Shown here one piece after another: positions 25,386-33,766 of a DNA stretch of 64,000 bases. A program made the position numbers and the translations under genes. Below the pieces are notes generated by a model. The model saw only the letters and a program-made list of their open reading frames with translations, was not told the origin of the DNA and did no database searches. How positions within the stretch are numbered: the first letter of the stretch is position 1; each line of letters starts with the position of its first letter. Origin of the DNA: Candidatus Phyllobacterium onerii (lineage in GTDB: Bacteria; Pseudomonadota; Alphaproteobacteria; Rhizobiales; Rhizobiaceae); NCBI RefSeq assembly GCF_028331445.1, contig NZ_JAQMHX010000004.1, positions 1 through 64,000 on the forward strand. Reading direction: 5' to 3'.

Positions 25386-25494
25386 ATACGCCTCAAATTT
25401 TCGTTCCGTGCGTGGAGCATGTGAACGTTTAGCCCAGCTTGACTGCAAATGCCAAGGGTGGGTGCGCCTTCATAACCGTTCTGTGCTCGTCGAG

Positions 25495-26148
25495 CTAATT
25501 TCGCGGCCTGATTCCGTTTAGAATAATGCTCAGTACCGCTTGTGCTGTCTGTTCCTTAAAGCCTGGGCGGCCGACCTGACTGCCCATGATCGCGCGAACC
25601 TGCACGTCGAAATCCGCATAGTGCTGCGTGGTTGCCCATATCATGAAGATGAGGTGATAGGGATCGACTGGCGCGAGTTTGCCTTCGCCCACCCAGCGAC
25701 GGATCACACCGGCTTTCTCGTCAACCAGCGGTTTCAGATACTTGGTGAGAAAATCGCTGATGGCCGGTGCGCCGTGCAGAACCTCATTGGCAAACAACCG
25801 CGACGCTTCCGGATGGGTCTCGGACATGTTGATCTTCAGGGTGATGTATTTGCGCAATTGCTCGATCGGATCGCCCTCCGCATCGATCTCGGCAAGCGGG
25901 GCCAGCCATTCCGTCAATGTCTCTTCGAGCAGCGTGACATAGATGTTCTGCTTGCGCGGGAAATAATAGAGCAGGTTCGGCTTCGACATGCCGGCTCGCT
26001 CGGCGATCTGGTCGATCGTTGTGCCGCGGAAGCCATACGTCGAGAAGACGTCGAGTGCCGCGTCGAGGATGAGGCGGCGGTTGATTTCCTGAATCCGCGT
26101 CGTCTTTTCCGGCGCTTCCTTCAGTTTTTTGCTCTCCGCCCTCGCCAT
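25495..26148 (-). CDS. rutR: TetR-family regulator RutR
   Basis: A 217-residue regulator with an N-terminal helix-turn-helix (INRRLILDAALDVFSTYGFRGTTIDQIAERAG, then KPNLLYYFPRK) and a C-terminal ligand domain including HGAPAISDFLTKYLKPLV and FMIWATTQHYADFDVQV, which closely follow E. coli RutR. RutR binds uracil or thymine and controls pyrimidine utilisation. It is divergent from the pyrimidine-degradation genes, with a RutR-like operator between them (26261-26276). The start follows AAGGGA. Confidence 0.9.
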   Translation of the reverse strand: MARAESKKLKEAPEKTTRIQEINRRLILDAALDVFSTYGFRGTTIDQIAERAGMSKPNLLYYFPRKQNIYVTLLEETLTEWLAPLAEIDAEGDPIEQLRKYITLKINMSETHPEASRLFANEVLHGAPAISDFLTKYLKPLVDEKAGVIRRWVGEGKLAPVDPYHLIFMIWATTQHYADFDVQVRAIMGSQVGRPGFKEQTAQAVLSIILNGIRPRN

Positions 26149-26260
26149 GCTTAGCGTCCCTTTATTATTTGTCCGGACGGGCCTTTTCGTCGCATCCTGG
26201 AACTGCTCTAAAGACTTATAAAGCGCTTGACCGTCTTCCTATGCTCTTCTAGCCTGCATT

Positions 26261-26276
26261 TTGACCAAGTAGTCAA
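26261..26276. promoter_or_regulatory. RutR operator
   Basis: TTGACCA-AG-TAGTCAA is a 16-base inverted repeat with one mismatch in the arms. It matches the E. coli RutR consensus TTGACCAnnTGGTCAA at all but one defined position. It lies between rutR and the aminotransferase gene, 78 bases before the latter. Confidence 0.75.
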
Positions 26277-26353
26277 GTTTTTGATTGTGCTGCAAGTTCA
26301 ATCATTCGGGAACACAAAACAAGCGGTAACATCCGCTCTTCGGAGGCTTCACA

Positions 26354-27679
26354 ATGTCTAAAGCGGCATACGGGACCAATAACCTTGACGCGTTCTGGAT
26401 GCCATTTACGGCAAACCGCCAGTTCAAGGAAAATCCTCGACTTCTGGTTAGTGCCAAGGATATGCACTATAAATCCCATGACGGCCGCGAGGTGCTCGAC
26501 GGCACTGCTGGCCTCTGGTGCTGCAATGCCGGTCATGGCCGGCCGAAGATTGTCGAGGCCGTGCAGAAGCAGGTCGCCGAGCTTGATTATGCTCCTGCGT
26601 TTCAGATGGGCCACCCCAAGGCATTTGAGCTCGCCGCCCGCCTCGCTGCAATGCTGCCATCGCCGCTCGATCATGTGTTCTTCACCAATTCCGGCTCGGA
26701 GTCGGTCGATACGGCGTTGAAGATTGCGCTGGCATACCATCGCGCCAAGGGCAATGGCACCAAGGTCAAGCTGATCGGCCGCGAGCGCGGTTATCATGGC
26801 GTCGGCTTCGGCGGCATTTCAGTTGGCGGCATTTCCGGCAATCGCAAAGCGTTCGGCAATGCCCTCGGCGGCATCGATCATATCCGCCACACCCACGATT
26901 TGGCGCGCAATGCCTATACGCGCGGCGAACCGGAATATGGCGCCGAGTTTGCCGATGACCTGGAAAAGGTGGTCGCGCTGCACGACGCTTCCAACATCGC
27001 GGCGGTTATTGTTGAGCCGGTAGCCGGATCGACCGGTGTCCTCATCCCGCCGAAGGGCTATTTGAAGCGCCTGCGCGAGATCTGCACCAAGCACGATATC
27101 CTGTTGATTTTCGATGAAGTCATCACCGGATTTGGCCGTCTCGGTACGCCGTTTGCGGTCGATTATTTTGGGGTCGTTCCAGATCTTGTCACCACGGCAA
27201 AAGGCATCACCAGCGGCGTCATCCCGATGGGCGCGGTATTCGCATCGAAGCAGATTTACGAAACCTTCATGACCGGCGCGGAAAACATGATCGAGCTTTT
27301 CCACGGCTATACCTATTCCGGCCATCCCGTCGCCTGTGCGGCGGCGCTGGCAACGCTCGACACATATGAAGAAGAAGGCCTTCTGACCCGCGCCTCCGAG
27401 CTGTCAAGTTACTGGGAGGATGCGCTGCATGCGCTGAAGGGCTTGCCGCATGTCATCGACATCCGAAACCTCGGACTGATCGGCGCCATCGAGCTTGAGC
27501 CGATCGAAGGTGCTCCAACGAAGCGGGCTTTCCAGGCGTTCCTCAAGGCTTATGAAAAGGGCGTGCTGATTCGCACCACTGGCGATATTATCGCGCTTTC
27601 CCCGCCGCTGATCATCAGCAAGGGGCAGATCGAGCACCTCTTCGACACGCTGGCCGACGTTTTGAAAAATCTCGATTGA
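26354..27679 (+). CDS. Omega-amino acid:pyruvate aminotransferase (beta-alanine)
   Basis: A 441-residue class III (fold I) PLP aminotransferase. It shows HDGREVLDGTAGLWCCNAGH, FFTNSGSESVDTALKIA, GRERGYHGVGFGGISVGG, LIFDEVITGFGRLG and the PLP lysine in LVTTAKGITSGVIPMGA. In this setting it would convert beta-alanine (from uracil) or beta-aminoisobutyrate (from thymine) with pyruvate to the semialdehyde and alanine. GGAGG precedes the ATG. It is the first gene downstream of the RutR operator and is followed by the hydrolase gene after 11 bases. Confidence 0.88.
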   Translation: MSKAAYGTNNLDAFWMPFTANRQFKENPRLLVSAKDMHYKSHDGREVLDGTAGLWCCNAGHGRPKIVEAVQKQVAELDYAPAFQMGHPKAFELAARLAAMLPSPLDHVFFTNSGSESVDTALKIALAYHRAKGNGTKVKLIGRERGYHGVGFGGISVGGISGNRKAFGNALGGIDHIRHTHDLARNAYTRGEPEYGAEFADDLEKVVALHDASNIAAVIVEPVAGSTGVLIPPKGYLKRLREICTKHDILLIFDEVITGFGRLGTPFAVDYFGVVPDLVTTAKGITSGVIPMGAVFASKQIYETFMTGAENMIELFHGYTYSGHPVACAAALATLDTYEEEGLLTRASELSSYWEDALHALKGLPHVIDIRNLGLIGAIELEPIEGAPTKRAFQAFLKAYEKGVLIRTTGDIIALSPPLIISKGQIEHLFDTLADVLKNLD

Positions 27680-27690
27680 GGACTCTGAAC

Positions 27691-28938
27691 ATGGCGTTGA
27701 CAGGAAATCTCCGTATCAACGGCGACCGTCTTTGGGACAGCCTGATGGAGATGGCCAAGATCGGACCGGGCTTGCGCGGTGGAAATAACCGCCAGACCTT
27801 GACGGATGAAGACGGCGAAGGCCGCCGCCTGTTCCAGTCCTGGTGCGAGAAGGCAGGCCTTTCCATGGGCGTCGATACCATGGGCAGCATGTTCTTTACC
27901 CGCGAGGGGACCGATCCCGATGCGCTGCCGGTCTATGTCGGCAGTCACCTTGATACCCAGCCGACGGGCGGAAAGTATGACGGCGTGCTTGGTGTGCTTG
28001 GCGGGCTCGAACTGATCCGCACGCTCAACGATCTCAATATCAAGACCAAGCATCCGATAGTCGTCGTCAACTGGACCAATGAGGAGGGCACGCGTTTTGC
28101 TCCGGCCATGCTGGCTTCGGGTGTCTTCGCGGGTATTCATGACCAGGAGTGGGCGTACAATCGCGAAGATGCCAAGGGCAAGAAGTTCGGTGACGAGCTT
28201 GAGCGTATCGGCTGGAAGGGCGATGAAAAGGTAGGTGCGCGCAAGATGCACGCGCTGTTCGAACTGCATATCGAGCAAGGCCCGATCCTCGAAGCCGAGG
28301 GCAAGGATATCGGCGTGGTCACCCACGGGCAGGGACTGTGGTGGCTGCAGATCACACTGACTGGCAAGGAAAGCCATACGGGCTCGACGCCGATGCCGAT
28401 GCGCAAGAACGCCGGGCTTGGTATGGCCCGTATCACCGAACTCGTCCACGCTGTCGCGATGGCCCATCAGCCGAGTGCCGTCGGCGCAATCGGCCATGTC
28501 GATGTCTATCCGAACTCCCGCAATGTCATTCCCGGCAGGGTGGTTTTCACGGTTGATATACGCTCTCCTGATCTTTCGACTCTGACCGCCATGAAGAAGG
28601 AGATTGAGGATAAGGCGCCGAAAATCGCCAAGGAGCTCGGTCTGGAGATACTGATCGAAGAGGCCGGTCATTTCGATCCGGTGACCTTCGATGAAGGTTG
28701 CGTGACCGCGGTACGCAATGCTGCAGAGCGGCTTGGTTACAGCCACCGCAATATCGTCTCCGGCGCGGGGCACGATGCCTGCTGGATCAACCGTGTCGCT
28801 CCGACGTCGATGGTGATGTGTCCGTGTGTAGATGGACTCAGCCACAATGAGGACGAAGATATTTCAAAGGAATGGGCTGCTGCCGGCACCGATGTCCTCT
28901 TGCATGCGGTTCTGGAGAAGGCGGAGATCCAAGCCTGA
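27691..28938 (+). CDS. N-carbamoyl-beta-alanine amidohydrolase (Zn-dependent M20 family)
   Basis: A 415-residue M20/allantoate-amidohydrolase family enzyme. Metal ligands are visible in GSHLDTQPTGGKYDG, NWTNEEGTRF, LHIEQGPILE and, near the C-terminus, SGAGHDACW. It hydrolyses N-carbamoyl-beta-alanine to beta-alanine, CO2 and ammonia in reductive pyrimidine breakdown. The ATG at 27691 follows GAGGA; an in-frame ATG five codons upstream overlaps the aminotransferase end. Family members also act on allantoate or carbamoyl amino acids; the adjacent dihydropyrimidinase gene decides the assignment. Confidence 0.87.
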   Translation: MALTGNLRINGDRLWDSLMEMAKIGPGLRGGNNRQTLTDEDGEGRRLFQSWCEKAGLSMGVDTMGSMFFTREGTDPDALPVYVGSHLDTQPTGGKYDGVLGVLGGLELIRTLNDLNIKTKHPIVVVNWTNEEGTRFAPAMLASGVFAGIHDQEWAYNREDAKGKKFGDELERIGWKGDEKVGARKMHALFELHIEQGPILEAEGKDIGVVTHGQGLWWLQITLTGKESHTGSTPMPMRKNAGLGMARITELVHAVAMAHQPSAVGAIGHVDVYPNSRNVIPGRVVFTVDIRSPDLSTLTAMKKEIEDKAPKIAKELGLEILIEEAGHFDPVTFDEGCVTAVRNAAERLGYSHRNIVSGAGHDACWINRVAPTSMVMCPCVDGLSHNEDEDISKEWAAAGTDVLLHAVLEKAEIQA

Positions 28939-28996
28939 CCGATAGCCCAAACAGACAGCGACATGTTCGAAAAAGACCAAAAAGGGGAACGGACAC

Positions 28997-30451
28997 ATGG
29001 CTACGAAAGTGATCAAGGGCGGTACGATCATTGCCGCCGACCGCACGTACAAAGCGGATGTGCTGATCGACGGTGAGATCATCGCTGCCATTGGAGCGGA
29101 TCTTTCCGGCGACGAGATTATCGATGCGACGGGCTGCTACCTGATGCCGGGCGGCATCGATCCGCATACCCATCTCGAAATGCCCTTCATGGGAACGCAC
29201 TCCACCGACGATTTCGATACAGGCACTGCAGCGGCTCTGGCGGGCGGAACAACGATGGTTGTCGATTTCGTTCTTCCGGGGTCAGATGGTTTGCTGGTCG
29301 CCTTGCAAGACTGGTTCCAGAAAGCGGGCAAGGCACGCACTGACTATTCTTTCCACATGGCCATAACCAGCTGGAACAAGCAGGTTTTCGACGAGATGCC
29401 GAAAGTGGTCGAGCGCGGCATCAACACCTTCAAGCACTTCATGGCCTACAAGGGTGCGCTGATGGTGGACGATGACGAGATGTTCGCCTCGTTCCTGCGC
29501 TGTGGCGAGATCGGTGCCATGCCGCTCGTTCATGCCGAGAATGGCGACGTCGTCGCCCACCTGCAGCAGAAGCTGCTGGCAGAAGGCAACAACGGACCGG
29601 AGGCGCACGCTTATTCGCGCCCGCCGGAAGTCGAGGGCGAGGCTGCCAACCGCGCGATCATGATCGCTGATCAAGCGGGAGTGCCGCTCTACATCGTGCA
29701 TGTATCCTGCGAGCAATCGCATGAAGCCATTCGCCGCGCCCGTGCCAAGGGGATGCGCGTCTACGGCGAGCCGCTGATTCAGCATCTGGTTCTGGACGAG
29801 AACGAGTACAAACACCAAGACTGGGATTATGCCGCGCGTCGCGTCATGTCACCGCCGTTCCGGGACAAGATCAATCAGAACGGTTTATGGGCTGGCCTGG
29901 CTTCCGGCAGCCTGCAGGTCGTCGCCACGGACCACTGCGCTTTCACGACCGAGCAGAAGCGCTTCGGTGTCGGCGATTTCACCAAGATTCCCAACGGAAC
30001 GGGCGGGCTCGAAGACCGCATGCCCGTGCTGTGGACGAAAGGCGTGCTTACGGGGCGGCTGACGCCGAACGAGTTTGTTGCTGCAACATCGACGAATATT
30101 GCGCAAATACTCAACATCTATCCCCGCAAGGGCGCGATCCTCCCGGGCTCGGATGCGGACATTGTCATATGGGATCCCAAAGCAAAAAAGGTCATCTCGG
30201 CAAAGACGCAGAAATCAGCCATTGATTATAATGTCTTCGAAGGCATTGAAGTTACCGGCCTCCCGCGCATGACACTTTCGCGCGGAAACATCGCCTACAA
30301 GGACGGCGAAGTACTGGCGCCGACTGGCAGCGGACGTTTCGTTGAACGAGAAGCTAACCCATCTCAAAACCGCGCACTTTCCACTTGGAAGGAATTGACG
30401 GCTCCGCGTAAAGTGGAGCGCGATCCGAAAAACATTCCGGCAGGTGTATAG
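28997..30451 (+). CDS. hydA: Dihydropyrimidinase
   Basis: A 484-residue cyclic amidohydrolase. The metal-binding pair is His57 and His59 in DPHTHLE, the carboxylated lysine is Lys152 in KHFMAYKGAL, and further ligands lie in PLVHAENGD, YIVHVSCEQS and VATDHCAF. It opens dihydrouracil or dihydrothymine to the N-carbamoyl-beta-amino acid, which the upstream-encoded hydrolase cleaves. AGGGGAA precedes the ATG. It ends 4 bases before the ABC ATPase gene, so import and breakdown are probably one operon. Confidence 0.92.
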   Translation: MATKVIKGGTIIAADRTYKADVLIDGEIIAAIGADLSGDEIIDATGCYLMPGGIDPHTHLEMPFMGTHSTDDFDTGTAAALAGGTTMVVDFVLPGSDGLLVALQDWFQKAGKARTDYSFHMAITSWNKQVFDEMPKVVERGINTFKHFMAYKGALMVDDDEMFASFLRCGEIGAMPLVHAENGDVVAHLQQKLLAEGNNGPEAHAYSRPPEVEGEAANRAIMIADQAGVPLYIVHVSCEQSHEAIRRARAKGMRVYGEPLIQHLVLDENEYKHQDWDYAARRVMSPPFRDKINQNGLWAGLASGSLQVVATDHCAFTTEQKRFGVGDFTKIPNGTGGLEDRMPVLWTKGVLTGRLTPNEFVAATSTNIAQILNIYPRKGAILPGSDADIVIWDPKAKKVISAKTQKSAIDYNVFEGIEVTGLPRMTLSRGNIAYKDGEVLAPTGSGRFVEREANPSQNRALSTWKELTAPRKVERDPKNIPAGV

Positions 30452-30455
30452 ACCC

Positions 30456-31292
30456 ATGTCCGTTGTCACGCTCCGACCCAAGGCGAAGCCAATGCCACAA
30501 GCGGCCAAAAACGTGATCGACGTCAAAGATCTTTCACTGGTTTTCGAAACCAATGATGGGCCGGTCAACGCCTTGTCGAATATCAATCTCTCTGTTGATG
30601 GCGGTGAATTTGTTTCATTCATCGGCCCGTCCGGCTGCGGCAAGACCACTCTGCTGCGTGTGATCGCCGATCTGGAGCAGCCGACATCCGGCTCGATTTC
30701 CGTCAACGGCATGACGCCTTCCGAGGCACGGCAGAAGCGCGCATACGGCTATGTATTCCAGGCGGCAGCGCTTTACCCGTGGCGGACGATCGCCGGCAAT
30801 ATTTCCTTGCCGCTTGAGGTAATGGGCATTCCCAAGGCGGAGCGGAAGGACAGTATCGCCAGGAATCTGGAACTGGTCAATCTTTCAGGCTTTGAGAAGA
30901 AGTTTCCATGGCAATTGTCTGGCGGCATGCAGCAGCGTGCCTCCATCGCTCGCGCGCTCTCGTTTGATCCTCACCTGCTTCTGATGGACGAGCCCTTTGG
31001 AGCGCTGGATGAGATCGTCCGCGATCATCTCAACGAGGAGTTGTTGAAGCTTTGGGCGAAGACGCAGAAGACCGTGGTCTTCGTTACGCACTCCATTCCT
31101 GAGGCTGTATTCCTGTCCACGAAGATCGTTGTAATGAGCCCGCGTCCAGGACGCATTCACGAGGTTATCGACTGCAATCTCGGCTCGGAACGTACGCTCG
31201 ACATTCGTGAATCGCCAGAGTTCCTCGAAATTGCCCATCGCGTTCGCGAAGGTCTGCGCCACGGCCATTCCTACGACCAGGCGCATCTATGA
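30456..31292 (+). CDS. ABC importer ATPase, nitrate/taurine-thiamine-precursor type
   Basis: A 278-residue ATPase of the SsuB/TauB-like group: Walker A GPSGCGKTT near residue 57, Q-loop FQAAALYPWRT, signature LSGGMQQR, Walker B LLLMDEPFGALD and switch His in FVTHSIPEA. The ATG at 30456 follows a distant AGGTG. With the two permeases and the binding protein downstream it makes a complete importer. Its position next to dihydropyrimidinase suggests uptake of pyrimidines, hydropyrimidines or related compounds. Confidence 0.87.
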   Translation: MSVVTLRPKAKPMPQAAKNVIDVKDLSLVFETNDGPVNALSNINLSVDGGEFVSFIGPSGCGKTTLLRVIADLEQPTSGSISVNGMTPSEARQKRAYGYVFQAAALYPWRTIAGNISLPLEVMGIPKAERKDSIARNLELVNLSGFEKKFPWQLSGGMQQRASIARALSFDPHLLLMDEPFGALDEIVRDHLNEELLKLWAKTQKTVVFVTHSIPEAVFLSTKIVVMSPRPGRIHEVIDCNLGSERTLDIRESPEFLEIAHRVREGLRHGHSYDQAHL

Positions 31293-31311
31293 CGCGACAG
31301 CGAGGCACATG

Positions 31312-31770
31312 ATGATCATTCGTGCCGCCAAACTGCGCGACATGTCCGAATGCGCGGAAATCGTCAACGCGTGGATCGATGCGACGAAATGGATGCCGCG
31401 CGTTCACCCGAAGGAAGATGTCGCAGAGTTTTATCGCGATACTGTCTTCTCGAGGTTCCAGGTCTTTGTGGCCGAGAATGACAATCACGTTGCTGGAATG
31501 GTTGCGCTGGCCCCGGACAACACTGTCAGTGCGCTCTATGTACGCGCAAGCGAACGTCGTACAGGCGTCGGTAAAGCGCTCCTCGATCATGCGAAGAAAG
31601 AGGCTGGCGGTCCGGTTGAACTATGGGCATTCGTCGCAAACCGCGATGCTCAGGCCTTCTATGAGCGCGAGGGGTTCAAGGAAATACGCCGTACCGAGGG
31701 CGATAACGAGGAGAAACTCCCCGACATCCTCTATCGTTGGCAGCCGGTCGGCCCGGAGACGACGCCATGA
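31312..31770 (+). CDS. GNAT family N-acetyltransferase
   Basis: A 152-residue GNAT protein starting MIIRAAKLRDMSECAEIVNAW. Motif A, the acetyl-CoA pyrophosphate loop, is ALYVRASERRTGVGKALLDH, and the C-terminal part has AFVANRDAQAFYEREGF. ATG codons at 31309 and 31312 are both possible; the second has better spacing from GAGG. The gene is wedged between the ATPase and the first permease, overlapping the permease by 4 bases, so it is expressed with the importer. Its substrate is unknown; acetylation of an amine produced or imported by this pathway is conceivable. Confidence 0.83.
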   Translation: MIIRAAKLRDMSECAEIVNAWIDATKWMPRVHPKEDVAEFYRDTVFSRFQVFVAENDNHVAGMVALAPDNTVSALYVRASERRTGVGKALLDHAKKEAGGPVELWAFVANRDAQAFYEREGFKEIRRTEGDNEEKLPDILYRWQPVGPETTP

Positions 31771-32642
31771 ACTTCGTCCGCAACAGCGTCCTACCAGTGG
31801 GAACAGTGCTGATTGGCATTCTCGCAGTGTGGTATGCATTCACTGTCATTCTCAATGCACCTTTCGAACGCGATCAGGCAGCGCGAGCAAACACGACGAT
31901 TTCGACTGGTCAGCTGATCGAGAACACCATGGCGCAGGAACGTCCGGTCCTGCCGGCGCCGCATCAGGTGGCGGCGGAAATCCGCAAGACTGTCTTCGAC
32001 ATCAGCCCCACATCCAAGCGCAGCCTCGTCTACCATGGCTGGGTGACGCTTTCATCGACGCTGCTTGGCTTTGGCCTAGGAACGCTTCTCGGGATTCTTC
32101 TCGCGATTGCCATTGTCCATTCGCGCACGCTCGACAAAAGCCTGATGCCGTGGATCATCACGTCACAAACCGTGCCGATTCTCGCAATCGCGCCGATGAT
32201 CATCGTTGTGCTCAACGCAGTAAACATTACCGGACTACTGCCCAAGGCGATGATCTCCACGTACCTGTCATTCTTTCCGGTTGCCGTCGGCATGGTTAAG
32301 GGCCTGCGGTCGCCCGAGATCATGTATCTCGATCTGATGCGCACCTATAATGCATCAAAAGCTCAGGTGTTCTGGAAGCTGCGCTGGCCGGCCTCGATGC
32401 CATATCTATTCACGTCGATGAAGATCGCTGTTGCCATCAGCCTCGTCGGCGCCATTGTCGGGGAATTGCCGACTGGCGCAGTGGCTGGCATTGGCGCGCG
32501 TTTGCTTGCTGGGTCCTACTACGGCCAGACTGTCCAGATCTGGGCGGCGCTGATTGTGGCGGCACTGATGGCGGCGGTTCTCGTCAGCCTGATCGGCCTG
32601 ATCGCTACATTCGTCAACCGGCGCATGGGTGCGCGGGCATGA
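31767..32642 (+). CDS. ABC importer permease 1
   Basis: A 291-residue inner-membrane permease of the SsuC/TauC-like group. An N-terminal segment at about 6-26 is followed by a roughly 70-residue loop, then five to six further membrane spans. The ATPase-coupling EAA-like loop is DLMRTYNASKAQVFWKLRWPA. It starts in an ATGA overlap with the acetyltransferase and ends in an ATGA overlap with permease 2, so the three are translationally linked. Confidence 0.85.
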   Translation: MNFVRNSVLPVGTVLIGILAVWYAFTVILNAPFERDQAARANTTISTGQLIENTMAQERPVLPAPHQVAAEIRKTVFDISPTSKRSLVYHGWVTLSSTLLGFGLGTLLGILLAIAIVHSRTLDKSLMPWIITSQTVPILAIAPMIIVVLNAVNITGLLPKAMISTYLSFFPVAVGMVKGLRSPEIMYLDLMRTYNASKAQVFWKLRWPASMPYLFTSMKIAVAISLVGAIVGELPTGAVAGIGARLLAGSYYGQTVQIWAALIVAALMAAVLVSLIGLIATFVNRRMGARA

Positions 32643-33739
32643 AGCGTTCGCCGCTCGCGATTGTCGCTTTCCTGCTGGCAGCAGCGTCGCTGGTGCTGCC
32701 GACGGGCGCCGACGCCCCCGGATTCTTTTTCTTTGCAACGCCTGCCTTGTTGTTCGCGGCATCCGCCTTGGCGCTTTTCGCTTCTGCTTCGAACAGCTCG
32801 CTGATCGCCCTGCTAATACTGGTTCACTTGGCGGCGATCTTTCTGATCGGCTTGCTTGGCTCCTTTGCGATGGCGGCTCCCGCGATGGGCTATTGGTGTA
32901 TGGTGGTCGCCGCCTGGTTGTTGGCGTGGCTCGCCGTACAAAGGCTGGCTGCGCTCCGACCGAAATCCGTCGGTCTGCAACGAATGGTCAACCTCGCTCT
33001 GCCGGTTTTGTTCGGCGCGTGGTTGCTCATCCTCTGGGAGATCGTCGTTCGGGGCTTTGGCGTGCCGGCAATCCTGCTGCCACCGCCTTCCATGATTGCA
33101 GCGCGGATCGCCGGATCGGTGCCAACTCTCTGGGCAGACTTCCAGCAAACTTTCTTGAAGGCTGCCATCGCCGGCTATGTGATCGGTTGCGGATCCGGTT
33201 TTCTCGCGGCCATTGTCGTCGACCGCGTGCCCTTCCTGCGCAAGGGTCTGTTGCCGGTCGGCAATCTCGTGGCGGCGCTTCCCGTCGTTGGCATAGCGCC
33301 GATCATGGTCATGTGGTTCGGATCGTACTGGCAATCGAAGGCGGCTGTGGTCGTCATCATGACGTTTTTCCCGATGCTGGTGAACACCGTCGCAGGTCTT
33401 GCCGCGTCCGGTGCCATGGAGCGCGATCTCATGCGTACCTATGGTTCGAGCTACACGCAGACCTTGTTCAAGCTACGCCTGCCTGCAGCCATGCCGTTCA
33501 TCTTCAATGCCCTGAAGATCAATTCGACGCTGGCGTTGATAGGTGCGATCGTCGCCGAATTCTTCGGCTCGCCTATCGTCGGCATGGGATTTCGCATCTC
33601 GGCGGAAGTTGGCCGTATGAACGTCGATATGGTCTGGGCCGAAATATTTGTTGCAGCCCTCGCGGGGTCGCTATCCTATGGGCTGATCACACTCATCGAA
33701 AGGGTCGTCACCTTCTGGCATCCTTCCTATCGAACCTAA
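32639..33739 (+). CDS. ABC importer permease 2 with extra N-terminal membrane region
   Basis: A 366-residue permease. The C-terminal 250 residues are a standard SsuC-like permease with the coupling loop DLMRTYGSSYTQTLFKLRLP and IGAIVAEFFGSPIVGMG. The first 110 residues add about four short hydrophobic segments (for example LIALLILVHLAAIFLIGLLG) not found in ordinary family members of about 250-270 residues. The function of the extension is unknown. It forms the heterodimeric channel with permease 1. Confidence 0.83.
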   Translation: MKRSPLAIVAFLLAAASLVLPTGADAPGFFFFATPALLFAASALALFASASNSSLIALLILVHLAAIFLIGLLGSFAMAAPAMGYWCMVVAAWLLAWLAVQRLAALRPKSVGLQRMVNLALPVLFGAWLLILWEIVVRGFGVPAILLPPPSMIAARIAGSVPTLWADFQQTFLKAAIAGYVIGCGSGFLAAIVVDRVPFLRKGLLPVGNLVAALPVVGIAPIMVMWFGSYWQSKAAVVVIMTFFPMLVNTVAGLAASGAMERDLMRTYGSSYTQTLFKLRLPAAMPFIFNALKINSTLALIGAIVAEFFGSPIVGMGFRISAEVGRMNVDMVWAEIFVAALAGSLSYGLITLIERVVTFWHPSYRT

Positions 33740-33766
33740 AAAACAAGAACAGAGGAGAACTAAAGC

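Noticed and set aside
27550-28845. 431-codon open frame antisense to the carbamoyl-beta-alanine hydrolase
   Set aside because: The sense strand has clear metal-binding motifs throughout; the antisense product resembles nothing.
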